From contig JARHVA010000021.1 in NCBI GenBank assembly GCA_037957365.1, positions 7,914,501 to 7,978,500 on the forward strand: a stretch of DNA of 64,000 bases. Direction: 5' to 3'. The DNA is from Torreya grandis. Its lineage: Eukaryota; Streptophyta; Pinopsida; Cupressales; Taxaceae. The notes under the pieces are model-generated. The model was not told where the DNA came from, searched no databases, and was given only the letters and a program-made list of their open reading frames with translations. Below, one piece after another: positions 22,782 through 33,395 of this stretch. Positions within the stretch are counted from its first letter, which is position 1; each line of letters starts with the position of its first letter. The translations under genes were made by a program, and so were the position numbers.

Positions 22782-24091
22782 TATTTCAAATAAATTTTGC
22801 TTATGTTCTTCAAGAAGAAATAAAAAAGAAACTCGAGAAGGGTATGGTAGAAAAACATGATATGTTATGCACGTATTGATCCAGATGATTGTAAATTCTC
22901 CTCTTTGACTTGGGAGGAATGACCTACAAATAATAAATAACTCAAATAAAATGGTTGATTAGCTGGGTAGGAGGGTGGATTTCCTAGCAAGCTAAATCCA
23001 AGAGTTATATGACTACCTTGGAGGCTATCAATCCACCTTTTAAGACAAGTTAATGCTGATAAAATAAGTTTGCATAACAGATATGAAAGCACTTAATCAA
23101 CTGAAATAAATACTTTTCCAAAAAAAATGTGTTTAACAGAATAACATTAAGGTAAATGCTAAACTATCAAAAATTTGATTCATGTTAGGATCAGGTTGTT
23201 GGTTACGATCTGTATAGTAATAGAGGTCAAAAAAATAGATTTTGGTTGAGTTTATTAGGTGTTTGGGTACTTGATGGTCGCTTGTTGGCTTTTTGTCTAA
23301 CATTGACCATCAGCAATCAAGGTGACTATTGGTGGTTGAGCTAACCATCAGTGGTTAGATAGATCTTCGATAGTCACTATGGATCTGGTTTAGGTCAAGA
23401 AACTCATTTGGGTGAGGTTGATTGATTTGGTTCAAGGTTGGTTTTGGTTGTCTACTAGTTACAAGATAAAGGGTGAGTCTTAGAAGGGTCCAAATTAGAG
23501 GTTGAGTGCTTAGATGGTCAAGAGGTCAGGGATTGGGTGCAAGCTATAAAAAACTAAATAACTTAGAACAATGATAAAATACTTAGTTGATAGTTTGATG
23601 AAGAAGAAGTCTATTGATGGAGATTATTGGTGATAATTGCTAATGATGATTGTTTGACTTGAAAAATAAACTCTGATGCATAAAGATGGTAGATGTAGAT
23701 GGCTCCTAATAATTGTAGATAAAAATGGTTATCCATGGATCCTTCTTTCACCTCATCTTCCTCTATTTTTATAGTAAATAAGGTGATGTGGAAATGTAAA
23801 GAATTAAGGGGTTCAACTCATGTCTAAATTTAACTTGAACATGCATTAACTCGCACAAGCTAATTATATAAAAGCAAATTGTAGTTGATGCTAGAATTAA
23901 CTATTCAAGCAATGGGTAGCTAATCATTAGTGGTCAAGTTAATCATTGATGGTCAAAGTTCAAAGTTTAAATTGGTCAAAAGGGTGGGTTTAGCTAATTG
24001 GAGGTTTGGTGGGGTAAATGGCTAGGAGGTGGTTTAAGGAGGTAAGGTTATGACATGTGGAATTACGGTGTGTAATTTTTTAGTTTCTACA
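22782..24091 (-). repeat. 3' LTR of the Tat-like element (left copy)
   Basis: On the minus strand it begins TGTAGAAACT and ends TTTGAAATA, where the partner ends TTTGAAACA. Matching landmarks with the other copy include caagaagaaa, caccttttaagacaagttaatg, agatatgaaagcacttaatca and gttatgacatgtgg. A tandem set of accatcagtggtta-like words lies at 23,300-23,395. Confidence 0.85.
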
Positions 24092-24112
24092 TTTTACCCA
24101 TTTTTTGTTATG
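24092..24112 (-). other. polypurine tract of the Tat-like element
   Basis: The minus strand reads caaaaaatgggtaaaa directly before the TG of the 3' LTR. It is mainly purine with two interruptions. It supports minus-strand orientation. Confidence 0.6.
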
Positions 24113-27100
24113 TGGATTTGAATCAACAAGCTACAAAATAAAAATGGATTTATTGGTCAATGGTCTAGTTGAAGTTTAGATTGCCCAGAGCATGGGAGGA
24201 GGTGTTTCCCCTCAAACTAAGAAGTGATGAGGTGAAACAGAATTGGGTGCAGGTTTGATGAGGTAGATGAAGTTGGTGACAAAGGTGGATGTCATAAAGG
24301 TGGGTGATAGGTTGGGAACTGAAGTACAAACATGTGCATGAAGTGTGACAAAAGGTATGATAGCCAAGATTTTACATATACTAGGTTGTCATAGTTGTTA
24401 TAAATAAAGGTCAATGCTTAGGACAAGTGACAAGTGGACCACGTGACCATAATCAGGCATGGTAGATGGGTACACTCATAAATGAAAGTCTCCTAAGCAA
24501 TGTCTATGGTTCTATGGGTATCCAAGGTAGAAATTACTCCTAAGAAAAACATAAACTGGTCAGGTGAAGTAATGGGTATCTGAGGTAGGAAGTGCTCTCA
24601 AGAAGACATAAGTGGGTTTGGTATGCGTAGGGTAACACAAGGTCAAAATAGTTCAACATGGAAATTATAGTTAGTATGGTCAAAAGGACTAAGGTAAGGT
24701 CATCATAAATCATGTGAGGGTTAGGCTAGAAGGATCCATGATGAAGTAACATGGTTTGGTTATGGTTGGGGGGAGAAGGTAACTCCATGGGTTGGTTTGG
24801 TTGGTGAAGAAAGGTGATCTCCAATGGTTAGTTTAGGAAATGGTTCAAAAAGATAAGGATGGGTTGTTGAGAAAGGTGATCTCCAATGGTTGGTGGTGTT
24901 AAAATTGGTTTCCCAATTTAGGGTACCACTTGGTTTTTAAAAAAGTACCCCATTTCCTAGTGAAAGGGTCCAAAGTGGGTAGTTGGGGGTGTTAATGACC
25001 TGAAAAAGGAAGACATATATATTGATAGGGTAGTCTTGAAAGTAAGAGTAGGCTAAATGCTTTAATTGGAAAAGATCATAATGGCAAGATGGGTGGGATA
25101 AATAACATAATCCCCTTTCATGCATTGCATTGGTGTTAGTTCATTGGTTAAAATAAATGGCTTGATCACGTAGTTTCAAAGAAGCTTAAAATCCTATGAT
25201 TTAGTAGAGGATGAAAGGTGGAGATGAATGGTAGGTGAATGGATGGTAGTGTAACGTTCTCATGGGGATGGCTTGCCCCTTTTATAGGTAACCTAAGAAC
25301 CATTATAGATGAGTCCATGTTTTAATTTTGGTGTAGATCAATCAATGTAGGAAGTCTACAAATATTATGTGAAAGCTGATGGAAGATTTCTTTGGGATAG
25401 CTTTTTTTTTACTTTTAATTTGAGGTTATTTGATTGCTTTAATTTTATGGTTTTTTGAAGTTGTTTGATGTGAGAAACTTCTAGGTGATTGTTTGCTTGA
25501 AAAATTTTTGTTTTAGCCATCCTTCAATGGAGTGGTCTAAGCTTTGAATTTTTTTATGTATAATAGTTATCCTTTGAGGGAGCAGTCTACCTTTTTGAGC
25601 AATTTTTTGATAGTTTTAGGCAGCTTTCCTTCAAGGGAGTAATCTATAATGCTAGATATTCTTGACCCAAGTGATATTTGGTATCCCAAATTGAATTTTA
25701 TGCTAGTTTATACATGGAAAAGTCTATATAGATTTGAAGGCTTTCTTTTATAGAGGCAAAACCATAGCATAAGAAGGTCGATGATGGGTAAAATAATTTT
25801 AAGGGATAATGACCATGAGGATCCCTCCTATAAAGGATGAAAAGTCTCCATGAGAATCATGCCATAGGTAGAGCCATGGTACCCATGTTTAGGATTAGGC
25901 TAAGGTTGTGACAGATAATGACACAATCCTATTGTAATTAGTTATTCTTAAAATAAGTAGGTGAAGGTGGTTGAAAATAAGGGATGAGCTTAAGTTAGAC
26001 ATAATATGACTAAGAACTCAGTTTAATAAAAGAATAGGATGTGAATGCAAAGCATTTCATGGTTTAGGTTTTAATATACCCCAAATCCACACTTCCATGT
26101 AAATGGTTTGAGCCAATCAGGAGAGAAGAGGTCCCCCAGTTACTTTCTGACACTAGATTAGATGTGTAAATGATGTTGGTTTGATAGAAGCAAAAAGGCA
26201 AGGTTGGTTAGGTGATAGTTGTTAGACCTTGGTTGGATCACAATGGTGGTTGGTTTTTGGTTTGGGTTAGGTAAGTTTGGGTGTTGGTTTGGGTTATTGA
26301 TAAAAGGTTGGTAAAGGTCAAGGTTTGTTTAAGTTTAAGGTTGGTTTATAGGCAAGGTGGGGTTGATGGTAAGTGTCAAGGGTTGGTTTGGTCATGGGTT
26401 AATTTTGGGGTTATTGCTTGGTCAAAGCTTTTGAAGGGAGAATTCCCCCAGATGCTCTTTTTATGAGTGTTGAGATTGGCAAATTCCTAGGTAAAGACAT
26501 GGGTTAGTAAAGAGCATTTAGGAAGGATGAAGATGACTTCATTTTCCTCACAATGGTTGTTAGTTGTTATTTGTTAGTTTAGATTTCAATTTATAGGTGG
26601 TGGTTCAGGTGGGATCTCCATTATGGTGTGATGGCGAGAGAAACATTGTTGGGTTGGATTTGGGTAGGTTTGAGGTCTAAAAATGATATTGGGAACATCA
26701 TTCTGAAATAGATGTGGGGTAGACAAGAGTGTCAAATTATCTCAATGAGGGAACTTAGGTGAGGTGTGGGTAGCTTTGATAAAAGGGTATCCAAGATTTA
26801 AGAAATCTTGAATGAAGGGTTGATGTTGGTTTGTGTTGATAGATAAGTTGTTATAGTTGGATTAAAAGTTGGGTTGATCATGGTTGATTGATTTAGTTCA
26901 AAGGTTGGTTTTATTGGTTAGGGGAGGTAGAATGGGTGGTTGATTTAGCTTGTTGGTTAGGTTTGATTAACTGCTCACCCAACATTAGAGTTTGATAAAC
27001 TAAACACCAAAGATAATGAGCCAATCTTGATTCTATTTGACCATTTGAAATGAGATTGAGTGGAAGAAATTGAATATTAGGGAGGATATTAAATTTGATG

Positions 27101-27640
27101 AATATTAAGCTGTTTATTTATTTGGTAAGGTAAGGTGACAAATATTTGACCATGTTCAAAAGGGAATAGAACCAAAGATAATGTCATTAGGTAGGTGAAA
27201 ATAGTAGATTGTAGAGGAATTGAATGGGTTTGATTTTGGTTGAGGTTTTGTTGGATTTAGTTATAGGTGAGGTGTTTGAAGTTTGGATTAGCTCCATTAA
27301 AAGGGGAAATGGAAGAGGTGGGTTGATTCCCTTAATGATGGTTTTAAAGGAAAGTTGAGAAGGCTCTTCTTGGTCAATAAGTGGGGTTGGTTTAAGGTTG
27401 ATTCTTCCTTAGTAATGATTTCAAAAGGAATTTGAAAGGGGGTACTTGGTTAACAAGTGGATTGGTTGGGGTTTTGATTATGGTTTCCCTTGGGGTTTTG
27501 ATTATGGTTTCCCTAATTATAGATACACTAAAGACCAAATCTAATGAGGGGATCTTATTGTGTTAAGGGATTTGATTATGGGTTTGAAAAATAATGGGTG
27601 AAAAAAGAGGTTTAATGATTGATTGCTTGAAGACATTCAA
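24113..27640 (-). other. G/T-rich interior of the Tat-like element, non-coding
   Basis: No protease, RT, RNase H or integrase pattern is visible on either strand in about 3.5 kb. The plus strand is dominated by ggttggt, ggtttgg and ggtgatctccaatgg-type words, several locally duplicated (for example around 24,780-24,900, and aggttttgattatggtttccct twice near 27,480-27,510). In an autonomous Tat element pol should occupy this position. Confidence 0.6.
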
Positions 27641-27658
27641 GGCCAAGTTGGGGGGAAC

Positions 27659-27922
27659 TCAAAGAATATCTATTGGAATATCCTTTTGATTGATAAGGTT
27701 TTGGATGATAATCTTAAAATACCCACATCTATCTACCACATGTCTATTTATGTAATTATACATATAAAACTCATTCTCTATAAACCAAATGGGATTTGGA
27801 AGAAAATCATTGATGGGTTTGATTTGAGGGAGTCTAATGATAGAATCCCTCAAGAGTTTGTTAAGGATTGAGGCATATGGTCCCCCCAATAGGGTATATT
27901 GCCTAGGAAGAGGGTGCACCAA
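27659..27922 (-). pseudogene. Tat-type gag C-terminal remnant
   Basis: A stop-free 87-codon minus-strand stretch reads YTLLGGPYASILNKLL near the start, then FLPNPIW and a degenerate zinc-binding block with YMYNYINRHVVDRCGYF followed by KIIIQNLINQKDI. The order (L-G pattern, proline-rich spacer, C-x-x-H-type knuckle, then K-x-x-I-Q-x-L-I) matches the end of gag in plant Tat-type gypsy elements. Two metal ligands appear replaced (C by Y, H by N). It is the only coding trace I can defend in this element. Confidence 0.6.
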
Positions 27923-28805
27923 TGGCTCTTGAGGTTATGAGCTAATTGATTGCTCTGGTAAAGTTGGTTGGTTGAGTAAATTGGATTGACTCGACAAGTT
28001 TGAGTGATTTGATAGGTTGGTTATGATTGATAAGGTTGGTGGGTTGAAAAAATTTGGTCAATAGTTACTGGTTTGATTTAGTCAGGTTGGTTGGTTTAAT
28101 AAGATTGGTGGTTTTGAAAGTTTGGCTGGTTGGATAAGGTAGATAAGGTAGGTTTGTTTGAAAGGCTGGGTAAGGTTAAGGTATTTGATAGATTTTACAT
28201 GGTCGATATGGTGGGTAGGTTTGATATGGTTGGGTGGTTTAAAAAGTTTGGTTCATTCAATAGGGTAGGTTGATAGTTATTGGTTGGATTTGATGGGGTT
28301 GATAAGGTTAAAAAGGTTAAAAAGGTAGGTAAGGTAGGTTAGATTGATAGGTTTGATAACATTGGTAAGGGTGATAATATTTATTGGTTAAAAATGTTTA
28401 TTTGATAGTTGTTGGTTGGATGATTGTTAGTTTGATTGGATGAGGTTGATAAAGTAGGTTGATAGTGGTTGGTTTGATAGTTGTTGGGTTGATCATTGTG
28501 AATGGTATAACTAGGGGGATAGACCAAGTCTTGGTTTTGAGATAAATAAGGTTACCACAAAGGGGGTATAGGTGATTGATATGATGGTTGAGGTAGGTAA
28601 TCAAAAATTTTATGTGGTTGAGGTAATTGATATGATGGTTGGGATAGGTAACCCAAAGATTGGTGAGGTTGACATAGTTGATGTGGGTTATGACAAGGGT
28701 AAAATAAGGGTTGAAATTTTATCAGTTGGTTGAGGTGATGATCAAGTGGTTGTTGAAAGGTTGTTAATTGGTTATAGTTGAGGTTAAATTGATTACAAAC
28801 AAGGT

Positions 28806-28974
28806 TGGGTTGGTTTTAGGTGAGATTATGTTGGTTACAAGTGAGATTGGGTTGATGGTAGGTAAGGTTGGGTTGGTTGTGGGTGAGGTTGGGTTGCTCA
28901 TAGCTGAGGTTGGGTTGAAGGTAGGTAAGTTTGGGTTGATGGTAGGTAAGGCTGGGTTGATTAAGGGTAAGTTC
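28806..28974. repeat. eight degenerate 21-bp tandem repeats
   Basis: Units of the form gggttgatggtaggtaaggtt run head to tail about eight times. On the minus strand they stay open and encode a heptad of the type NPTLPTI within a 93-codon open stretch (28,764-29,045). They lie upstream of the gag remnant in the element's sense direction, so they may have been part of a proline-rich gag segment. Confidence 0.85.
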
Positions 28975-29682
28975 GGGAGCACAAGTGGATCATGATGCAA
29001 GGTAATGTTCAAAGGCAAGAGGGTTGTCTTCTTGGAGTATAACAAAGTTAGGATCTCCTAGAGAAAATATAAGAGTGCTCCCCATTAAATAAGACAATAG
29101 AGATGAGGTAGCTGAAGGAAAGATGGTATAAGTTTTTTCTAAGGGGAGTTAGATTCCTCAAAACTCAAACAAAGAGAAGATTGGAAAAAGTGAAAGAAGA
29201 TAAAACATACACTAAATCACATTAAATCCTAAGGTTCCTTTTAGTCTCTCTTGTGGCTTATGCCTTAATATTTTAAGAAATTATGTGAGTCTAATTGGGC
29301 TTGCAGAATAAGTACTAGAAAAGAAATCTATGGTTGGTTTTAGGTGGTTTAGGCTCTCCAAGGGATTTATATTGGAAATTAGTACATAGCTTGATATTGG
29401 GGCCTACCCCCTCACTTCACACACTAAAATGATAATGGTGACAAGTGTTTAGCCATTATATACCAATTTCAAGAGTTTATACTCAACCAGAGAGTTGATT
29501 TAGTTCTCCCCTTGGTAATGACCTCCAATTAGGATTGCTACAAAAAGGGTAAGGTGACTGCTAGGTGATGAAATCCTAGTCGAGCCTTATGTCAATTTAA
29601 TTTGATGTTTGATTGATGTAGGTGGTTTGGTTTATGTGTGCAACAAAATTGATGCTAAGATTCAACTGCTTTGCTTTAATTT

Positions 29683-29700
29683 AACTAAGTGATATAAACT
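29683..29700. repeat. 18-bp target site duplication, left copy
   Basis: aactaagtgatataaact occurs here and again without change at 31,369-31,386, bracketing the LINE-derived insertion. Long variable duplications are the mark of target-primed reverse transcription. Confidence 0.95.
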
Positions 29701-31368
29701 AATTTACTTTGTAAGCTCTTGGTGGAAAATTTTGCTCCCAACGCTACTCCCAACGCGCGCGCAAACTGAGAATTTGAAAGTGGGAAATGACTGCCGAGTG
29801 GCCGAAGCGGATTCGGCCCCCAAATTTGTAATGGGTTCTAAACCAGCATGCAAGGAGAGGGTTTTATACCCCAAAGAGATTGTTACTATGGGTGAAGGAA
29901 GGTTTTCATCTGGGTGTTCTGCCAACGCAACTGGACCAGGGTATGAAGTAGGGGGAAGATCTTTCGCAGACGTGGCTGCATTCGAAGCGAATCTACACGA
30001 GGTTGTACCTCGTGCATTATCTGGGCCGCCCCCTGCATTACCAGTAAGTGCTCTAAAACCCATTAAGGTAAATCTATATCTGGAAACAGTTGAAGGAATC
30101 TTGGAAAGGATAGAAGTTTTTTCATCTCAAGCTGCAATTTTTTGTTTTCAAGGTTTTTGGCCCTCGCTGGTTGATCTACATGGATGTATATCCAAGAACT
30201 GGGTGCCACTTATTGATGATAGTGTTGAAATCTTCCCCTGCGTAAAAGGATTCTTTATTGCTATCTTCCAAAGCCCTGAGGACAGGAGGATAATATTGAG
30301 TAACAGTGATTTTCTTTGGCAGGGCAAATATCCTCTCATGGCCAAGCGGTGGCATAAGGATTTTAATCCGCTAACGGAATCCTTTAATAAGGTTCTGATA
30401 TGGGTTTGGTTACCAAATCTACCAATACATCTTTGGCATGAACCGGTCTTTGAAACTATTGGTAATGCATTAGGAGACTACTTGTTTGTGGATAAAAATA
30501 CTTTGTTAGGTTATCATTCGACCTGTGCTCGATTTATGGTTGAAATGGATGTTTCAAAAGGTTTACCAGAGGCGATTTGCCTGGATTCCCCAAGGGGAAC
30601 TTGGACACAAGTGTTGGATTTTGAGGGTGTACCTTTTCGGTGCAGAAGATGTTACCAGACGGGTCATTTGGCCGCTCGTTGTTTGACAAGGACTACAAAG
30701 TCCAGAAGACCACATTCTTGGTGGGCCAATACTTCCTCAGAACACTATATAGCTAATCAACCTATGGAAGACCTGGCTGTTTCTGAAAATGAAGAAAACA
30801 TTCACTCCGAGCCGATCATTGAGGAGGAGCCGCAGGTAAAAGACTCCTTAGATGGTCCTTTGGTGACTATGATTAATGATCTTTCAAAACCAGTGGTTGT
30901 GGAGGCTTTGGCTTCTCCCCCTATTTTGGAGGATCAACCTAGGAGCCAGATTTTGGCTGGTGTTCATAAGGATATTGATGAGTCATCTGTATCCATTGGA
31001 CTTAATGAACCACTAGAACCTAAGGCATGGATGACAGAGGCAGCTAAGGTAGAGGATGGATGGACCACTGTGAAGAGGAAGAAGTCTAAGCCTTTGGTCC
31101 CCCCTCTAGATATGAACCTTCGTTCGTGTAAAAGGTAATTAATTATTTTTTGAAGGTTGAAGGATGTTGTTCCTGGTATTTGACAGTGCATTCTGTGTAG
31201 TGTCAGCGGAAACTTCAGGTCTTTTCTGTTGTTTTCAGGTTCCTGTTCTACCTGGTTTGGTTTGTACCTGTTTTGGTGTTTTGAACTTCTCTGGGCTTTA
31301 AGGCTATCTATCTGTTTGTTGTATAGGGTTTCGGGGCCCCTTCAAAACCTGCTTTTACCTTAATCTAA
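29701..31368 (+). mobile_element. LINE-derived insertion carrying ORF1 only, 1.7 kb
   Basis: The segment is bounded by a perfect 18-bp target duplication and lies inside the Tat-like LTR element. It contains one uninterrupted ORF1 and then about 230 bp of non-coding sequence ending ...ggggccccttcaaaacctg...ttaatctaa. There is no endonuclease, RT or RNase H and no long poly(A). Composition is visibly richer in GC and CG than its host, as expected for a recent arrival. It is either an internally deleted L1-type element or a stable ORF1-only family moved in trans; one copy cannot distinguish these. Confidence 0.9.
29831..31138 (+). CDS. intact LINE ORF1 protein: DUF4283-type domain and CCHC zinc knuckle
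   Basis: The first in-frame ATG at 29,831 gives 435 codons; the frame is open upstream to near the 5' junction, so the N terminus may be longer or truncated. Domains: a low-complexity N terminus, a DUF4283-like nucleic-acid-binding domain (about residues 70-210, with AIFCFQGFWPSL, CVKGFFIAIFQS, DFNPLTESF and IWVWLPNLPIHLW), then a CCHC knuckle CRRCYQTGHLAARC near residue 280. A serine/acidic-rich tail ends in WTTVKRKKSK and LRSCKR. In plant L1 elements ORF1 is an RNA-binding partner of the ORF2 enzyme. It has no stop or frameshift, unlike every other element gene here. No ORF2 follows. Confidence 0.9.
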   Translation: MGSKPACKERVLYPKEIVTMGEGRFSSGCSANATGPGYEVGGRSFADVAAFEANLHEVVPRALSGPPPALPVSALKPIKVNLYLETVEGILERIEVFSSQAAIFCFQGFWPSLVDLHGCISKNWVPLIDDSVEIFPCVKGFFIAIFQSPEDRRIILSNSDFLWQGKYPLMAKRWHKDFNPLTESFNKVLIWVWLPNLPIHLWHEPVFETIGNALGDYLFVDKNTLLGYHSTCARFMVEMDVSKGLPEAICLDSPRGTWTQVLDFEGVPFRCRRCYQTGHLAARCLTRTTKSRRPHSWWANTSSEHYIANQPMEDLAVSENEENIHSEPIIEEEPQVKDSLDGPLVTMINDLSKPVVVEALASPPILEDQPRSQILAGVHKDIDESSVSIGLNEPLEPKAWMTEAAKVEDGWTTVKRKKSKPLVPPLDMNLRSCKR

Positions 31369-31386
31369 AACTAAGTGATATAAACT
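31369..31386. repeat. 18-bp target site duplication, right copy
   Basis: Exact repeat of 29,683-29,700 immediately after the 3' end of the LINE-derived insertion. Confidence 0.95.
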
Positions 31387-31530
31387 TGTAATCAATCAAT
31401 GTATATAGTTGATTTTAAACCCAAAAGAAATATCAATTTTGTTTATGATCACAAAAAAGGGAGAAGAGCATATAGATGCAAACAAAAAGAAACCCGAGTG
31501 AGACTCAAGGTCCCACCAAGCATGCCAAAA

Positions 31531-32861
31531 TGTTTCAAATAAATTTCATTTATTTTCTTCAAGAAGAAAGAGAAAAGAAACTCAAGAAGGAGAAAAACTT
31601 GATATGTTGTGCATGCATAAATCCAAATGGTTGTAGATACTCCTCTTTAGCTTGGGAAGAATGACATGTAGATAAGAAATCACTCAAAGAAAATGGTTGA
31701 TTAGTTGTGTAGGACGGTGGATTGCCTAGCAAGCTAGATCTAAGAAGTACATGGCTACTTTGGAGGCTATCAATCGACCTTTTAAGACAAGTTAATGATG
31801 ATAAAAGAAGGTTGCATAACAGATATGAAAGCACTTAATCAGTTGAAATAAATACTTTTCCAAAATAAATGCATTTATAAAAATAACATTAAGGTAAATT
31901 CTAAACTATCAAAAGGTAAGTTCAGGTTAGGATCAGGTTATTGGTTATGGTCTGTATAGTAACAGAGGTCAAGAAAATAGAGGTTGGTTGAGTTTATTAG
32001 GTGGTTGGGTGCTTACTAGTTGCTTGCTAGATTTTGATCTAACAATGACCATTGGTGGTCAAGGTGACCATCGATGATTGAGTTGACCATTGGTGGTTTA
32101 CCTGACCATCAGTGGTTAGATAGATTGTCAGTGGTCACAGGGACTATTGACACTTACTATTGATCTGGTCTGGGTCAAGCAACTCAGTTGGGAGAGGTTG
32201 ATTGATTTGGTTCAAGGTTGGTTTTAGTTGGATACTAGTTACAAGACAAAGGGTGAGTCTCAAAAGGTTTTGGCTTAGAGGCTAAGTGCTTATATGGTCA
32301 AGAGGTTAGGGATTGGATGCAAGCTATAAAAAAAAAATAACTTGGAACAATGACAAAATACTTAGTTGATAGTTTTATAAAGAAGTCCATTGATGGAGAT
32401 TGTTGGTGATGATTGTAGATGTTGATTGCTTGACCTATAAAATAAACTCTGATGCACAAATATGGAAGATGCAAATATCTCTTGATAATTAAAAATAAAA
32501 ATGGTTGTTCATGGATCCTTTTTTCAGCTCCTCCTCTTCTCTTTTTATAGAAAATAAGGAGAGGTGGAAATGTAAAGGATCAAGAGGTTTAACTCCCATC
32601 TAAATTTAACTTGAACATGCATTGACTTGCACAAGATAGCTATAAAAAATCAAGTTGAAGTTGATGTTTAACTATTCAAATGGTGGGTAGTTGACCATTA
32701 GCAGTTAAGCTGACTGTGGTAGTTGAAGGTCAAAGTTTAAATTGGTCAAAAGGGTTGTTTTATCTAGTTGAAGGTTTGGCAGGGTAAATGGCTAGGAGGT
32801 GGCTCAAGGAGGTTAGGTTATGACATGTGGAACCATGGTATGTGTTTTTCCAGTGTCTAAA
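31531..32861 (-). repeat. 5' LTR of the Tat-like element (right copy)
   Basis: Ends TTTGAAACA on the minus strand at 31,531, followed by the primer-site-like word on the left. At 32,045-32,150 it has at least four tandem accattggtggt/accatcgatgat/accatcagtggt words, one or two more than the partner. Its outer end (agtgtctaaa) aligns with agtttctaca of the partner. Confidence 0.85.
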
Positions 32862-33049
32862 AATAGTAAAACTTATAGGTTAAATTACAAATGTTTTTAA
32901 TTTTAATAAAATTATTGATGATATTCTACATTAGAGTGGGGTCATTAACATATCCTTATTTTTACCATTTTAGATTTGATAATGACAGTATAAATTATTT
33001 ATAGTTAAATGGAAAATGGTTTCCATTCCACATCACACTTGTTGACATT

Positions 33050-33395
33050 AAGGTCATAATAGGGTCATGAATTCCATTCATTACCTTTTGATGATGAATT
33101 TATTCTATAGTGAATGAAATTGAGTAAACTTGAGTGAAACTATACAATTAAATCTAAGGTCATGAAAATTGTTCATTCTCTTTCGATCATGCAATGAGTG
33201 AACTTGAGTGAAAATATATAATTGAATATAAGGTCATGATGAGGGAATGAAAATTATTCATTATCTTTTGATCATATATTGAGTGAAACTACATGATTAA
33301 ATATAAGGTCGTGATGGGGGCATGAACACTATGCATTACCTTTTGATAATTCATTGAGTGAACTTGAGAGAAACCATACAAATTGAATTTATAAA
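33050..33395. repeat. four-unit degenerate minisatellite, units about 74-106 bp
   Basis: Units start with aaggtcatgat-like words at about 33,050, 33,156, 33,230 and 33,305. Each contains attaccttttgat or a close variant, then gagtgaacttgagtgaaa and a tail of acaattaaatct type. Copies differ at many sites and in length, so the array is old. Confidence 0.8.

Larger units (their letters stand above)
22782..32861 (-). mobile_element. large Tat-like LTR element, minus strand, no recognisable pol
   Basis: LTRs at 22,782-24,091 and 31,531-32,861 align along their length at clearly reduced identity. Flanks read aatat on the left and aatag on the right, a 4-of-5 target duplication. On the minus strand the 5' LTR (right copy) is followed by TTTTGGCATGCTTGGTGGG, a primer-site-like word of the kind seen in plant gypsy elements, and a purine tract precedes the 3' LTR. 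Without the LINE insertion the interior is about 5.8 kb, strongly G/T-biased on the plus strand, and I recognise only a gag C-terminal block. It may be a gag-only, non-autonomous derivative. Confidence 0.8.

Noticed and set aside
28806..28974. Possible telomere-like or plant satellite array
   Set aside because: Unit is 21 bp, degenerate and only eight copies long; it lacks the TTTAGGG telomere word and lies inside an LTR element.
29732..29830. Upstream extension of the LINE ORF1 start
   Set aside because: The frame is open upstream, but the first in-frame ATG is at 29,831; the earlier segment begins only with TTG-type codons, so I did not extend the CDS.
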